A stretch of DNA of 64,000 nt from Nepenthes gracilis (GCA_033239525.1 BSYO01000003.1:7310001-7374000), one strand, 5' to 3'. Shown: positions 45,901-58,584, counted from the first letter of the stretch. The notes: a model not told the origin generated them from the sequence alone. A program made the numbers and translations.

Positions 45901-47573
45901 TAGACATCTGGACTGTGAGTTGGAAATATGTGGCAATTGACTGAGTAACTTCTCATCTTCGCAATTGGCCGAGTGTCATGGTGGCCATGGTTGCCTTCGG
46001 TAGCCCATGTAATGTGATTGAGCCTCCCTCATGCTGAAAGCGCATCCACAGTGCCTTATAGTCAAAGAGCACCGATCCAATGGAGGCTAACCACTGAACT
46101 CCAAACACGATGTTAGCACCATATATACGAAGCAGATAGAGATCCACTTTAAACTTAGATTCGCCCACGGTGGTAAGGACATTGGTGCACTGTCCCTCAC
46201 AATGAAGGGAATCACCATTTCCCACTGTGACGTTGAGATGTTGGGATGGTTCAATTGGGACTTCCAAATGTTTGGCCATGCGTGTTTGAAGGAAATTGTG
46301 GGTGGAACCACTATCCACCAAAATAATGACAGGATGGCCCATGATAAATCCTTGCAGCCGCAAGGCCCTCTAGTGCGTGCATGGAAATGGTGGGAGCATG
46401 AGCAGGGGACGGCCACAGGGGTTCAGCTTCTAGGCTTGGATCTGCTGAATTTCCTCCTTTGGCTATCAAAGTCTCTGTTGCGGTTGCTGGTAGCTCATCC
46501 AGGCTGCCTTCCTCCACCATCATACATAAAAATTGGGGAGGTTTACATCTATGACCCGGTGTGAATCGTTCATCACAATTAAAGCATAGGCCATTTTCCC
46601 GTCTAGCTGCCATTTCTTGCAGTGTGAGGCATTTGATGGGCAATCGGTTGGGTATATTGGCTGGTGGTAACATTTTAGGGAATGATTGAGGGAAATTGGG
46701 TTGGGGTTTGGTAACTGGGGGACGAGAGTGTAAGGTACGGCTGTTATCTAGTTTCTCCTCCACCAACTTGGCCATGCCAATAGCCTCTGATAACGTCTGT
46801 GGCTTCAACAGCAACAACTCTCGTCGGATGTCATCCCGCAACCCAGAGAGAAAACAGTTCAGAAGATTATTGGCAGAGAGCCCAGTAGTACGTGTAGAAA
46901 TGACTTCAAATTCAGTCATGTATGCCGACACCGTAGTGATTTGACGAAGCTTATACAAGGTAGCTTCATGATTCACATAAGAAGAAGGACCAAACCTCAA
47001 TTCGAGATCTCTAGAGAATACCTCCTAGGAGGATAGCAGGCGGGTGGCGTGCATCCAGTAGAACCATTGAAGAGCAGGTCCAGCCATATAAAAAGCAGCA
47101 ATGGTCAATTTCTGGTCGGTTGGAGTATAATGATACAGGAAGAAACGCTCCATCTGAAACAGCCAACCCACCACATTTTCGGCAGCGAAGAAGGGGACCT
47201 CTAATTTGGGCAATCGAATCGATGGTGCGTGGAAAGTGTCCGACGGTGGAGGTGAAAAGTGGGGTAGGTTGACGAATTGAGGGGTAGACATGAAAGAACT
47301 CGAGGGAGGAAGAGGGATTGAAGGAGTCGGTAATAATGGGGGATTGGGTGAGGAAAAAGAATGGTGCTCTAGGCGATTTAGGGATTGCTGAATATCACTG
47401 AAAGATTGTTGGAATTCATGGAGAGTTTGCTGAATCTGTTCGTTAGTAGTCGATTGGAGGGTGAATTGCTCAGAATGATCCTTGACTTCTTGTGCAACGC
47501 TGGCAATGGCGTCTTCCAGAGCTTTGTACCGAGTGGTCATTCCCTCTGCCATTTGTCTCAATGATAGCACCAA
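42874..47573 (-). pseudogene. Chromovirus gag-pol polyprotein, broken
   Basis: Domains in order on the minus strand: gag (47573-46400) with zinc knuckle CFNCDERFTPGHRC; aspartic protease (46363-46200) with VDSGSTHNFL; RT (45700-45150) with DGSWRFCVDYRALN and the active site FFDDILVYS; RNase H with IHTDASGTGIGAVL; integrase with HHCC-type zinc-binding segment (HGGFQRT...CLTCQQVK), core SMDFITHLP and VTDRDPLF; and a chromodomain-like tail (VLIHGQFIPQFLVQWQ). Breaks: stop at about 47025, frameshift near 46330, stops at about 45953, 45846 and 45750, frameshift near 43450-43300. The long 816-codon open piece (45700-43250) shows the decay is recent. The tail frame ends inside the 3' LTR. Confidence 0.92.
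47557..47573 (-). promoter_or_regulatory. Chromovirus primer-binding site
   Basis: Minus strand TTGGTGCTATCATTGAG directly after the 5' LTR; it sets the right-to-left orientation. Confidence 0.6.
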
Positions 47574-47574
47574 T

Positions 47575-48007
47575 TGATACGATCACGCACTGGAGAGGAT
47601 CGGCTGCTGTGAGTGAGCTTTGGAAATGGGTATTACACGGGTAGGGGAGATCTGACAGAGGGAGAGAGTAAGGAGAAGTAGAAGAAGAGCAAAGGAGAGA
47701 GAAAAGAGGGAAGTCGGGCGAGAAAAAACAAGAGCAGAAGAAGTAAGAGTTTTCATATATCCCTTGTACTATTCGGTTCACAGTATATAATAAGAAGCAA
47801 ATCAAGAAATAGAAGCAGGTAAGCTGCACGTGGTGCTAAAACAAAAAAACAGAAGCATAACAGAAACATAACAGCAGTATAACACAGAATCAATGTGGTA
47901 AATATCCGAGTCAATCCCGGATATAATCCCGTAATTGTATCGGTGCTTGAGAGACCCAAGTACTATTCCGGACAACCGGAGCATCACTATTAATTAGACC
48001 GGTAACA
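47575..48007 (-). repeat. Chromovirus 5' LTR
   Basis: 433 bp partner of 42538-42970. On the minus strand it begins TGTTACCGGTC and ends GATCGTATCA. Confidence 0.92.
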
Positions 48008-49490
48008 CTGGACATCTATAGTTTGAGCTACCATGTCTTGCGGACATGTGGTTCACCTCCGGACTCAAGCTGCAAGAGTTGCTATCACACAGGTGTCATG
48101 CTGTTGGAAATAAAGCATCACAAGTTCACAAACATGTAACCAACGACTTGTAGAATACAAACTAAACCACCTGAGTCTTTCGCTTGAAAGAAACATCTCC
48201 CGAACCTCCCAAAAATACTCAGCCCGGATTTCGCAAGAGCCATACGTTGAACGAAAGTTTCCATCCACAATTAATCAAAACATCTACCAACAACACACAG
48301 CATATAAATAAAAGATTCAATGTACAACCCATTGTCAAGAAACTCTCAAATACTAAAGGCGGGCCTAACAGATGTATCATTTTTATACTTTCAGTTTAGG
48401 AATGTTAGCCAAGGCTTGTTGTAATGAGCCACAGACAGCTGAACCTCGTCGCGGTCACCATCACACCACAGGGGCAAAATAATCATTTACTCCGGAATTC
48501 TTATTGCATAAGTACGATGAATGAGTAAGCCCATAGGGGATGGAGTAATGTATTACTTATTTACAAACTCACACTAACCAAATGGAATTGCTATTCCACA
48601 AAGAATAAACGTGCAATAAAATTCTCATTACAGTTTACCGAACATGCTTATACCTGCAGAAATGAGTAACTCAGGACCTCAGTAGTCGTTAAGGTGCATT
48701 AATGGAGCCCTCCATTAAAGCCAGAAATTTCAGCATTCATTTCCTCAATTTAGGACGCAAGAATAGCTGACTTGAAGGGAAGTTACCTGACCATAATGAC
48801 TAGTCTGACAGAGAATGATCTTCCAAGATGCTAATAGCAGCTTCCGTGGATGAGGTTGTCAAGGATACTTGAAATATGAATTCCCACCTCAAACTTTTTC
48901 AGTGTTAAGGCTCATATATCTCGTTACCGCGGAAAATGCAAATAGAAATACCAAAGTGAAAGAAATCAGGATGTTAAATTCCAGCCCGGCACACATTTAT
49001 ATCAAACTTTGTACTAATCATAATTAGATCAGAAGTAAAGGTATGAAGAAGCAAAAGAAAGGACATAATGACTGGTCTGACAGAGAATGATCTGCCAGAT
49101 CTAGATGCTAATAGCAGCTTTCTCGGATGAGGTTGTCAAGGATCCTCGAAATATGAATTCCCACCTCGAACTTTTTCAGTGTAAGGGCTCATATATCTCA
49201 TTACTGCAGAAAATGCAAATAGAAATACCAGAGCCAAAGAAATCAGGATGTTAAATTCCAACCTGGCACACATATCAAAGTTTGTACCAATCATTATTAG
49301 ATCAGAAGTAAAGGTATGAAGGAGCAAAAGAATAGACATAAAAGGCTTGTCATGCGGCCACGGTAGAGTTGCAAGGTAGCAAAAGCAATTGAATTGAAAC
49401 CATGAAGGCTTAAGTATGATTCCAAATTTTAACAAATGTGATCAAGAATAGCAACAATCATCTAAGATGATACACTTTATTGTGCTCAAT
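48008..49490. other. 3' flank of the MRS2 gene
   Basis: Apart from the tandem duplication at 48793-49345 no feature was recognised. A 67-codon minus frame at 48268-48065 has no family match and no clear splice context. Confidence 0.45.
48793..49345. repeat. Tandem duplication of about 275 bp
   Basis: 48793-49060 and 49068-49345 are diverged direct copies (shared runs CTGACAGAGAATGATCT, GATGAGGTTGTCAAGGAT, AGATCAGAAGTAAAGGTATG), separated by only a few bases. They lie downstream of the MRS2 stop codon, perhaps in its 3' UTR or beyond. Confidence 0.88.
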
Positions 49491-51188
49491 TTAAGCAGGT
49501 AAAACTTTCTTTTGCCTGAAGTAAACTAAGAAACAGAAATACAAGGTCCCACAGAAGGCTCCACTTATAATCAGAACCCAGTTAAATGTGAATGGATCAT
49601 CAAAAATTGAGGCTTCAAAGTTCATTCCAAAGACACCTGTAACAACAGCAAAAATTGTAGCCACAAAGGTTGCAGCTGTAAGAAGCAGCTCGAATTTCAT
49701 CAGCTGGTTCTGGACATTGCCCTGTTGACATCACCATGATATATTAAAATTCCAGGTTAGAAATTTTAGCATCACAAGACTATAGGGAAAAATTGAGAGA
49801 AGGATGTAAAAAGCAAAAACCTCTTACCAGTTTAATTTTAATCAAGTCTTCAGTATCATCAATGTACTCTTTGAGCTGTGGCACCAAATAAACGAGAACA
49901 GTAAGTTTCTAATGCCAGTGTATGTGTGCGCATAACATTTTTTTCTCCTACTATACATATTAAGGGTTACTGTTGGCTTTTTCATCAGAGAAAATTATTA
50001 GATGGTGAAGACATGCTAATCAAATACACTCTCATGACAAAAGGAGGCAGAAGGATAACCCATCATAAATAACGTTTCTTATAACCCCAATTTCTCTTAC
50101 CGATGACAATTTGCTCAGGGTATGGTCAATTGTAACAAAATATGCTTCGAGCAACATTTCAAGTTCTACAACATCTTCCACATAATTTGATGAACTCATA
50201 AAGCTTCCATGTCGGTCTGAACTGGCAATACTTCTAAACTCCCCCTGAAATCTCTTAGCTTCATTTGTTGATGTCGTCGGTGAAACAGGTGCAGAATTCC
50301 AGACCCCTTTTGCACCAACAGAAGTATTATCTTGTAAACATGAATTGTTGGAGGCATATGCTTCCATCCTTCGTTTCTTCTCCGTGAGGTACATCTCCGC
50401 CATATCACCATCATCATCCATTAGTTGCTCTATTCCATCATGGACCTGAAAACTCAATCTAAATGCTAATCTGTGGAAATTCTATTGGCAGCATAGTACA
50501 AATTAGTAAAACTGACAAGATGTTCAATGATTTTACCTTCTGAACTCGCTGAGTCAAACCAAGGAGATGACCTTTGAATCTACGCACTCGTTCAAGGTTC
50601 AGGGTACTAATGGATGATGCCAGTTCATCCAGCACAGGGTTGATCTCCATAGCCAATCCCTTCGCCTACAAAACATCAACTACCTCCAATACAAAAGAAG
50701 TTGACCAGAAAGATATGCAATTTTAAGGCATTTTTGCATGTCTTGGAATTCAATCTCATCTGAGAGTGAGTAATCAATACTGTACCACATCAAATGTTTT
50801 AGATGGTCAGGGCCCCAACAAGTCAAGTACAAGGAAATATTTGAATTGATACCATTTAGTACCAGTCTTAGCAAGGTCGGCCATGTGATAATCATGAATT
50901 GCAATGAAAAGCTGAATATGGACAGAAAATGAAAGAAAGTGTGCTTTGAACTATTAGGCGAAAATTTTGGAACCACTTGATTGTAAATGGTTTGGTCGAG
51001 TTCTCTTCGATTTACCAAGAAATAAAGTTGCTATATATACATATATACACGAAGATAATATCTAAAAGAATTACAAGCAGTCCCTATAATTTGTAATTTG
51101 AGCAGAATGCTGCATACCTGGGCATCTAGTGACATGCATGTCAGTTCCAAAGCCAACTCGAGTGCCTTCAATTCAAAAGATAGGTCAT
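49491..51188 (-). CDS. MRS2: MRS2/CorA-type magnesium transporter, last five coding exons
   Basis: Exons on the minus strand: 51188-51118, 50665-50537, 50445-50101, 49875-49828 and 49721-49491 (TAA). All junctions are GT-AG and in phase. The chain contains ELALELTCMSLDAQ, ISTLNLERVRRFKGHL, QLMDDDGDMAEMYLTEKK, a variable Ser-rich loop, ELEMLLEAYFVTIDHTLSKL, and two C-terminal membrane segments around residues LLLTAATFVATIFAVVTG and FNWVLIISGAFCGTLYF. The signature GMN tripeptide follows the first one (GVFGMNF). The family forms homopentameric Mg2+ channels in plant membranes. The first visible exon begins at phase 2, so at least one 5' exon with the start codon is missing. The Tat-B insertion begins 660 bp upstream; the 5' exons lie beyond it, outside this window, or are lost. 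Confidence 0.9.
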
Positions 51189-51845
51189 CTGCAAAGATTG
51201 ACATGCCGGTAGCAATTCATGAATCATTTTGATCTATGGACATCACCAAGAAACACTAATTATGCCTAGAAGTCTCACGACCAAAAGTAATCACATTGGT
51301 ATGAATGTGTACATCCTTTCATATATCCTGTCACAACTTTTCCCAGAAAAGTAGGAAATCTGTTTAATTTCTGCAGGAATATCTAATAAAATCCTATCAA
51401 TCAATGCACTTTGGAATAGAATAGCCTTCTCTTTTTCTAAGAGACTTCAGTTGTTTAGCCAAATGACCTGTAAAAATAATCTAAAATTACTCTTCCTTCC
51501 TCTTCTTAGAGAATGCTGGCTATTTACCCCAATTGTTTGCTCTTTTGATAATGGTCACACTGCTGCTTATCATCCCATCCATCATGATGGCAATGCATTA
51601 CTTCATCCTGTAACATCATAAAGTAAAACTCCATCCTCAAAATCTCAGAAGATAGTATATGGAGAGGCCCAAAGAGCAACTATTCTTGAACTTCCAAAAC
51701 ATATTTCACATTCATTCTGAGCCTACTACTGCAACAACCTGGTTTTCAGCTCAAGCAATTGACTCAAATACTAGATCATTTAGATCTTGAAATCATACAT
51801 ACATGGCCAAGAAAAGATTATATGCAACTTTTTTCCCATGGTTGG
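51189..51845. other. Upstream intron of the MRS2 gene
   Basis: Starts at the acceptor of the first visible exon (TTTGCAG). No coding segment found up to the Tat-B insertion. Confidence 0.6.
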
Positions 51846-52883
51846 TGATGGGTAGTAAATACCCAAGGCCCAATTAAGAAACTCATTTCCGTGAAACGGA
51901 TCAAAGTCCAAAGAAAGCCCAAAAGCCCAGTTTGGTCTGAGAAGCCAGATTGGCTTAAGAGGTCTGAGGACATGGGTGCGTGATGGCTGACTTGGGCTAA
52001 AAGGCTAAATTGGTCCTAGAAGCCCAACAACCTAAGCCCTCGTCCCAAGAAGCCTAAAAAGTTAAATTGGTCCGAGAGATTGATTTGGCTTTGGGGGCTC
52101 GAGGACATAGCGTTGAAAACCCGCGAACTAGTCTTAGACCAAAGACCCTAAGAGAAGGCAAGGACTTGTTGGAGGATGCGGATTTGCCTAAGACGGAAGA
52201 TCCGATGAAGGCCAAAGGCCTACAATGCACGAGGACACTTGGAAGTCCGCTAACTTGGCCAAGGCTAAGACCTTTACCAAGGATGAGGACTCTAAGCGGT
52301 GTTGGAGGGCATGAATACAGGCAAGGAGCGCAGTACGACCAAGGGTGCTAGCTCAGAGTTGACTTTAGCTAGAGCACGCGCGACCTCTGCAACACGCAAC
52401 TTGCATAAAGAATGATGGCTTCTCGCGCACGCGTGATGTGATGTCTCACAGAGTCAGTCTGCGTGCACGCCATCTCTCTGACACGGCAAAACGGATACTG
52501 CAAATTTGGTAGCAGGGCAACCTGCACATGCCAGGCCCATGTGGGCGCTCCACGTAGGATATCCAAGCCACTATATAAGCATTCATGGACTACCCAACAA
52601 AGGATCTTGATCATCCATCCTGCATTTACGTATATATAGAGAGAAAAGATGCAAGTCTCCACCAAGTGTAATTTGAGAGAGCACTTAGAGATCCTTGAGA
52701 TCCACGTGTTCTTTTTTCTTTGTACACGCTTGATAGTATAGTGAAAGCTTGTCTGGACCCTGAGTCTTGTGGTTTTCTCTGTACTCACACTCCCTCTCTT
52801 CCTCCACACTTAAAATAATTATTTTGGTGTTGTTAGCTTTTGGATCTGAGTCTGTACGATGACCACGATCCAAGAACATAATA
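51846..52883 (+). repeat. Tat-B 5' LTR
   Basis: 1038 bp, starts TGATGGGTAG, TATA box TATATAA at 52572-52578, ends ACATAATA just before the primer site. Confidence 0.9.
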
Positions 52884-52885
52884 TT

Positions 52886-52903
52886 TGGCGCCGTCTGTAG
52901 AAA
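52886..52903 (+). promoter_or_regulatory. Tat-B primer-binding site
   Basis: TGGCGCCGTCTGTAGAAA, the Tat-type tRNA-complementary site, two bases after the LTR. Confidence 0.85.
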
Positions 52904-52954
52904 TCGATAAAAAATCAGGATAACACATCTTCCGGAAGTAAGAACATAGTGAAC

Positions 52955-54718
52955 ATGAGAGGACAAGCTAGTGCCCCAGTAAGAGAGGCCGCTTCCAATA
53001 GCAATGGACCTGCTGCGGGTGCTAGGATAGAGGAACATCCTGATCCTTATGTCCAAGCGTTGGTTATAAGGATGGACGATGTCACCAATACCGTCCAGAT
53101 ACTCTGCTCAAAGATGGACAAGCGGCAAAAGGGGGCACCCTCTAAGGCCTGCCAGACCGCGACGTCTTAGAGAAAGGGCAAGGGAAAGAAAAACCCCACG
53201 AAACAAGTAAGCCAACACAAGGACCCGAGAATGCAAATTGCCTCGAGTAGCAGAGTCCCACAGCGACTTGAAGGTCGCTTGGGTCCAAGAGGAAAGCCCA
53301 GAGAGACAAAATCCTCGATCTTTGCGGGAACGCCCCATGTAGGAGGTACCCGCTTGTGAAGAGATTCCTCCTAGGGATAGGAGCATGTCAGGGCCGCAGG
53401 CTGGTCAAGACCCCTACGAGTTGAGGAACTACCTCAACGAGAGGAAGATGGCGATTTCGCCCCATGTGGAGGAAAAGCTGGAGATGGTCTTCCAGCGAGG
53501 TTTTGGTGGAAGCAACGGAGGAGGGGCTACAGACCTGGGTCAGTCTCCGCTCGCGATGGAGATTCGGACGAGGCCGTTTCCCCCAAAGTTTAAGATGCCG
53601 AACCTTGACTTGTACGATGAAATCGCTGATCCCATGGGCCATCTGAACCACTTCCATGAATATCTAAACCTCCAAGGTTTGGATAAGATGGCAATGTATC
53701 AGTGCTTCCCGTTGACGCTCAAGGAAGATGCGAGGATATGGTTCTACGGCCTATCAACTAATTCCATTCGATTTTTCAGTGAGTTGGCAAGTAGTTTCCT
53801 CTTGCAGTTCGCCTCCAGTAGGAGGATTGAGAAGCAATCCTAGCACCTAACCTTAGTAAAGCAAGGAGCTAGGGAGAGCTTGAGGGGATTTCTGGGCCGG
53901 TTCATCGCAGAGGCCCGACAAATCCCAAAGCTAGCGAACGGGGTAAAGCTGAATGCTTTCTTATCCGCACTGGAAGGAGGAGCCTTTTTCATCATCTCAT
54001 CCATAAAGGTTCTCAGACCTTTGCAGAGGCCAAAGTTGTCGCATGAGCATACATTACGGTCGAAGAAGCCAACGACGTGAAGAGGCCCGCCCAGTTGGAG
54101 AACCTCCCACCGAGGACGGTGGAGGGAAAGAGGAAGAACGAAGACCATCAAGACTCCCGGGCACCCAAAAAGCTGTAGAAGTCCGAGCAGGACGTTCGTA
54201 GGGAGCACAGACCATTAAATTTGACTCCCTTGAACGACTCGTGCATCAACGTCATGATACAGATTTGGGACGAGAAATTATTGAAGTAGCCTAAGGCACT
54301 GAAAAACTCCGAGGGTGGTGACCAATCCAAATACTGTCACTACCATCGCAGCAGCGGCCATGGTACTGAGAACTGCAGAACTCTGTAGAGGGAGATCGAG
54401 GAGCTGATCAAGAGAGATCACCTTAACCGCTTCCTGCAAAGACCCGGACAATCATTCGGAATAGCAGAAGCTGGTGAGGCTGACCAGCCGAGAAGCAGAG
54501 TGGCCGCAGAGGTGGTCAACATGATATCCACCAACCCAGCCAGAGGCGGCGCTTGGGAGGATCCAACGGCAAAGAATAAGAAGCCACGGGTAGAATCTAT
54601 AGATCAGGTCATTAGTTTTGGTGACAAAAATATGACCCATGTAGCATCCTCACATCCTTACCCATTGGTTGTAACTGCACTCGTTTCTGACGATAACTTA
54701 GACTACCAGATAAAATGA
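52955..54718 (+). pseudogene. Tat-B gag
   Basis: Begins with a low-complexity N-terminus (52955), then YELRNYLNERK, the core gag domain (FPPKFKMPNLDLYDEIADP, HLNHFHEYLNLQGLDKMAMYQ, FPLTLKEDARIWFYGL) to a stop at about 53841, SLRGFLGRFIAEARQIPKL in the continuing sequence, and a zinc-knuckle-like HYHRSSGHGTENC at about 54335. Several stops (near 53170, 53841, 54178, 54387) and at least one shift interrupt it. It is the full version of the gag of which Tat-A keeps only the two ends. Confidence 0.85.
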
Positions 54719-55047
54719 GTATTTATTGATAATGGAAGCTCACGCAACATTCTCTATCTCGATACTTTCTTTAAATTAGGCCTGATAATGATGACTAAGG
54801 GACCCCTCTATGGACTGGACAACGAGCCAGTACCAATGCAGGGAGTCATACAACTTGAGGTCACGTTAGGGACCCATCCAAGGACGGCGTCCAAGAACCT
54901 ACCCTTCTTGGTAGTAAACCTCCTTTCGGTCTACAACGCTATCCTTGGATGCCCTTACCTGGCCGCCTTCGGAGCCGTCACCTCAATCCCACATCTGAAG
55001 ATAAAGTTTCCAACACCATACGGGATTGGGAAAGTCCTCGGGGATTA
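54650..55047 (+). pseudogene. Tat-B aspartic protease
   Basis: The active-site motif reads FIDNGSSRNILY (DNGSS in place of D-T/S-G, usual in Tat), preceded by an in-frame stop at 54716-54718. Then GLDNEPVPMQGVIQLEVTLG and FLVVNLLSVYNAILGCPYLA, the flap and second conserved parts. Confidence 0.85.
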
Positions 55048-55099
55048 AGCTGCCGAACGGACATGCTACCTTGCCCAAGTCACACAAACACCCCTTCCT

Positions 55100-56640
55100 C
55101 AACCCACAAGAGATTTAGACTTCCGTGACGAAGCAACACTGTAACAGGCCAAGTCTGGAGAAGCGATCGATCGAGTTCTTCTGGATCCCAAAGATTCAAA
55201 AAAGACCATCCAGATAGGAAGCTCTCTGCCTAAAGCTTTCCGAGGCCAGCTCATCGGTTTTCTACGGCAGAACTCAAACGTATTCGCTTGGACTTCGAGT
55301 GACAATTCAAGAATACCGACCGGAGTAATGGTCTACAAGTTGGGCCTAGATCCCCGTTATAAGCCTGTTTGGCAAAAGAGAAGGAATTACTCGGTAAAAA
55401 AGCTGGTGGCCATCCGGGAAGAGGTGAAGAAACTCCTAGACGCCGGGTTTATTTGGGAGGTACAGTACCCAAACTGGCTCTCCAACATCTTCATGGTAAA
55501 AAAGAATAACGGAAAGTGGATGATGTGCGTGGACTTCACGGACGTCAACAAAGCGTGCCCAAAAGATAGCTTCCCCCTACTGAGGATAGACTCACTTGTA
55601 TACTTGACGTCCGGATATGAATTTTTAAGCTTCATGGACGCGTACTCGGCTACAACCAAATAAAGATGAGTCCTGAAGACGAGAAGCACACCTCATTCAT
55701 GACAGACCAAGGAACATACTATTACAAAGTCATACCCTTTAACCTCAAAAATGTGGGTGCTACTTACTAGCGGCTCGTGAATAAGATGTTCAATGACCAG
55801 ATCAGACGTAATGTGGAGGTTTACATGGACGACATGCTCGTCAAAAGCAGAGTGACCGAAGACCACATCCGAGATCTGTCCGAGACCTTCAATGTCTTAA
55901 GAGCGCACCGAATTAAGCTCAACCTAGCAAGTGTAGATTCGGAGTGACATTTGGGAAGTTCTTAGGTTACATTATTTCATATCGAGGAATTGAAGCGAAC
56001 CTGAAAAAAATTAAGGCCATCCTTGATATAAAGAGCCCTCGAACTGTGAGGGAGGTCCAAAAGCTCACTGGAAGACTGGCAACTCCGTCCCGCTTCTTGG
56101 TCAAATTGGCCGAGAAGTACTTGCCGTTTTGTAAGGCTATGAGGGGCGCAAAGACAAATTGCTTCCGATGGACGACCGACTGCGAACAGACCTTCCAAGG
56201 CCTCAAGGAATACCTCTCGAACCCCCCTCTTCTAACTCCTCTCCAGCCAGGTGAGGAATTGTTCCTGTACCTCGCGGTGTTCGAGACTACTTTAAGCTCA
56301 CCCTTGATCTGACAACAGCAAGATAGGCAACAGTTTGTGTACTACGTCAGTAAGATATTGGCTGACGTTAAGACAAGGTATTTTCGTGCAGAGAAAATAG
56401 CTCTGGCGCTTGTATATTCCTCTTGGAAACTCAGACCGTAGTTCCAGGCACACAAGGTGAACGTCTTGACCGACCAACTTTTGAAAGCGATTCTGCGGAA
56501 GCCAAAAACGTTAGGACGGTTAGTCAAGTGGGCCATCGAGTTGGGTGAGTTTGACATAGAGTTCCGTTCGAGGCCAGCCTTTAAAGGTCAGGCCTTGGCA
56601 GACTTTATCGTCGAGATCACGACCCCAACTCTTGAGGTCT
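55100..56640 (+). pseudogene. Tat-B reverse transcriptase and RNase H
   Basis: RT blocks: VQYPNWLSNIFMVKKNNGKW, MMCVDFTDVNKACPKDSFPL, SFMDAYSATTK followed by a stop at about 55660, and VYMDDMLVKS (YMDD-type active site, 55820-55850). RNase H follows from 56260 with LFLYLAVFETTLSSPLI and VNVLTDQLLKAILRKP, ending FKGQALADFIVE. In-frame stops at about 55660, 55768, 56310 and 56440 and a frameshift near 55940. Confidence 0.88.
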
Positions 56641-56679
56641 TGGGCACTTGTGATGCAGAAGAATCACAAGGCCCAACTG

Positions 56680-56870
56680 CCTAGACTTTGCATGTGGACA
56701 CGGACTATCCAAATACTTCTCAAAAGTCCGCGAACTCATGTCAGCCTTTGAGAAGGTAGAAATTGTCCACGTCCTGAGGGAGGAGAACCAAAAAGCTGAC
56801 CAGCTCGCCAAATCAGCAGCCTCAGGAGACCAAGAGTAGTATGCCAGAGGAATGTGCGAGGTCATATGAA
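56680..56870 (+). pseudogene. Tat-B second (archaeal-type) RNase H remnant
   Basis: LHVDT at about 56690 followed, after a deletion and frame change, by KVRELMSAFEKVEIVHVLRE and ADQLAKSAASGDQE. The dual RNase H is a hallmark of Tat elements. The middle of the domain with its central catalytic residues is missing. Confidence 0.75.
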
Positions 56871-56989
56871 AACCCAGTGTAGAAGATCATGAGTCAGAAG
56901 TAATGCAAATCTCAGAAGCTGACAATTGGATGACCCCACACCTCAGGTACTTAATCGACAGGGCATTGCCTAAGGACGCGGACAAAGCC

Positions 56990-57960
56990 AATTAGGTGAA
57001 GAAGACGGCAGGGTGGTACACCATCATAGACAGCCGGCTGTATAGACAAGGCTTCTCTGCCCCCTATCTACGGTGCCTATCTTCTGAAGAGGCTGATTAC
57101 ACCCTCGGAGAAGTGCACCTCGGAATTTATGGATCCCACATTAAGGGCAAGAACCTCGCATTCAAGCTCATGAGGCAATGATACTACTCGCCGACCACAA
57201 AGTATGACACCATGGACTTTGTGTGAAAATGTGAAAATTGTCAAGTCCACGACAACCTCACCCACTAGTCGCATATGGAGCTCAAAGCCTTACAGTCACC
57301 TTGGCCGTTCGCATAGTGGGGGCTGGACATACTCGGGTCAATGCCGACAGCATCTGGATAGAGGAAGTTTCTGATTGTTGAGATTGATTACTTCACCAAA
57401 TGGCACAAGGCCTTGCCGTTGGCATGCATTACAGAGTAGAACGCTACAAATGTTGTACGACAGAACATAGTGTGCAAGTTCAGGATCCCCAAGTGCAACG
57501 TGACTGACAATGGGACCTAATCCTTCGGAAGGAGGTTTACCAAGTATTACACCAACTTGAAGATAAGGTTGGTACATACGTCAGTTGCGTACCCACAATG
57601 CAACGGACAAGTGGAGGTCACGAACCGCACCATAGTGTATGGATTGAAGACGAAGCTGGAACATGCCGAACTTAAGGAAGCCCGAGACGCAGCAAGACTG
57701 CGCACAGTGGCGTACGGCAGCGAGTTGCCCAATATTACAATAAGAATGTGAAGGCGCATCAGTTCAAAATAGGAGATTTAGTGCTGAGAAGCATTGAGGC
57801 CATCGGTAAAAACACCGGCCGGAACAAGCTCCCCCGAATTGGGAGGGACCGTTCCTAGTCTCATCCATCCTCCGAAATGGGGTATACAAGCTACACACTC
57901 AGGAGAGAAGGCTTATCCCTTGGACTTGGAATGCAACCCACCTCAAAAAGTACTATTAGT
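56990..57960 (+). pseudogene. Tat-B integrase
   Basis: Zinc-binding start (LGEVHLGIYGSHIKG, then CENCQVH), core (WGLDILGSMPTAS, FLIVEIDYFTKWHKALPL, FRIPKCNVTDNGT), and SVAYPQCNGQVEVTNRTI with the third catalytic region. At least seven in-frame stops (about 57181, 57225, 57268, 57316, 57360, 57437, 57519) make it inactive. Confidence 0.85.
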
Positions 57961-58175
57961 GATTGTACAGACATGCACATAGGTATAGTAATTGCATCAC
58001 TTGGAATGCTTGTATCACACTCTATGAATAAATAAATAATAAAAAAAAATTTTGTTCTTCTCATTCCTTATGTTTTACCTACTGCACTTCATTCGAATGT
58101 TTGTATCTCATCCCACGCATAATCAAGACATAGGCTGCCCTTAAGTCAAGTGGATATAATTCCTTTCACTTGCTG

Positions 58176-58300
58176 CTAAAACTCGGTTTCATACCAAGCG
58201 GCCCAAGAGGCCGTACTAAAACTCGGTCCTGTGTCGAGCGGCCTAAGAGGCCGGACTAAAACTTGATCTAGCTAAGCAACCCTCAAGAGGTTGGGCTTAA
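58176..58300. repeat. Tat-B 40-bp tandem repeats
   Basis: Three copies with exactly 40-bp spacing (58176, 58216, 58256), the form TAAAACTCGG...CGAGCGGCC...AAGAGGCCG. CTCGG can pair with CGAG in each. The same sense-strand core, AAACTCGG...CGAGCGGCC, is in the 59-bp units of Tat-A, at the same place in the element. Confidence 0.85.
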
Positions 58301-58584
58301 ACAGCTGGCATGCGAATATCCTTGAGGTAGTATCATCAATCTAAGACGGTCTAGAGGTTCGGACAATCGGCTCAAAAGGGACAAGGCCTCCTAAGAGTCT
58401 AAGTCCAGAAAAAGAACCACACACAAGACAATCCGGAGAAAGATTACAACAGAAAAGTGAATTTTATTCACATTTTAAGTGTACCATATATACAATGTAC
58501 ATGTAAAAAAACGAGAGGGAAAACAACTCTACAACTTAGCAAATCTACAATTAGCCTTCAGAAGGTCCTGGCTGAGGAGAAGTT

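Larger units (their letters stand above)
42538..48007 (-). mobile_element. Complete but inactive chromovirus (Ty3/gypsy)
   Basis: Two 433-bp LTRs (42538-42970 and 47575-48007), both TGATACGATC...GGTAACA on the plus strand, enclose a 4.6-kb gag-pol on the minus strand. Flanking pentamers CCGGA (42533-42537) and CTGGA (48008-48012) match at four of five bases, consistent with a decayed target duplication. The primer site lies inside the right LTR. LTR divergence is low, pointing to a fairly recent insertion. Short LTRs, the primer site and a chromodomain tail suggest the Reina-like side of the chromoviruses, but clade is uncertain. Confidence 0.9.

Noticed and set aside
48065..48268. 67-codon minus frame downstream of MRS2 as a gene
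   Set aside because: No recognisable family, no splice partners and no start context.
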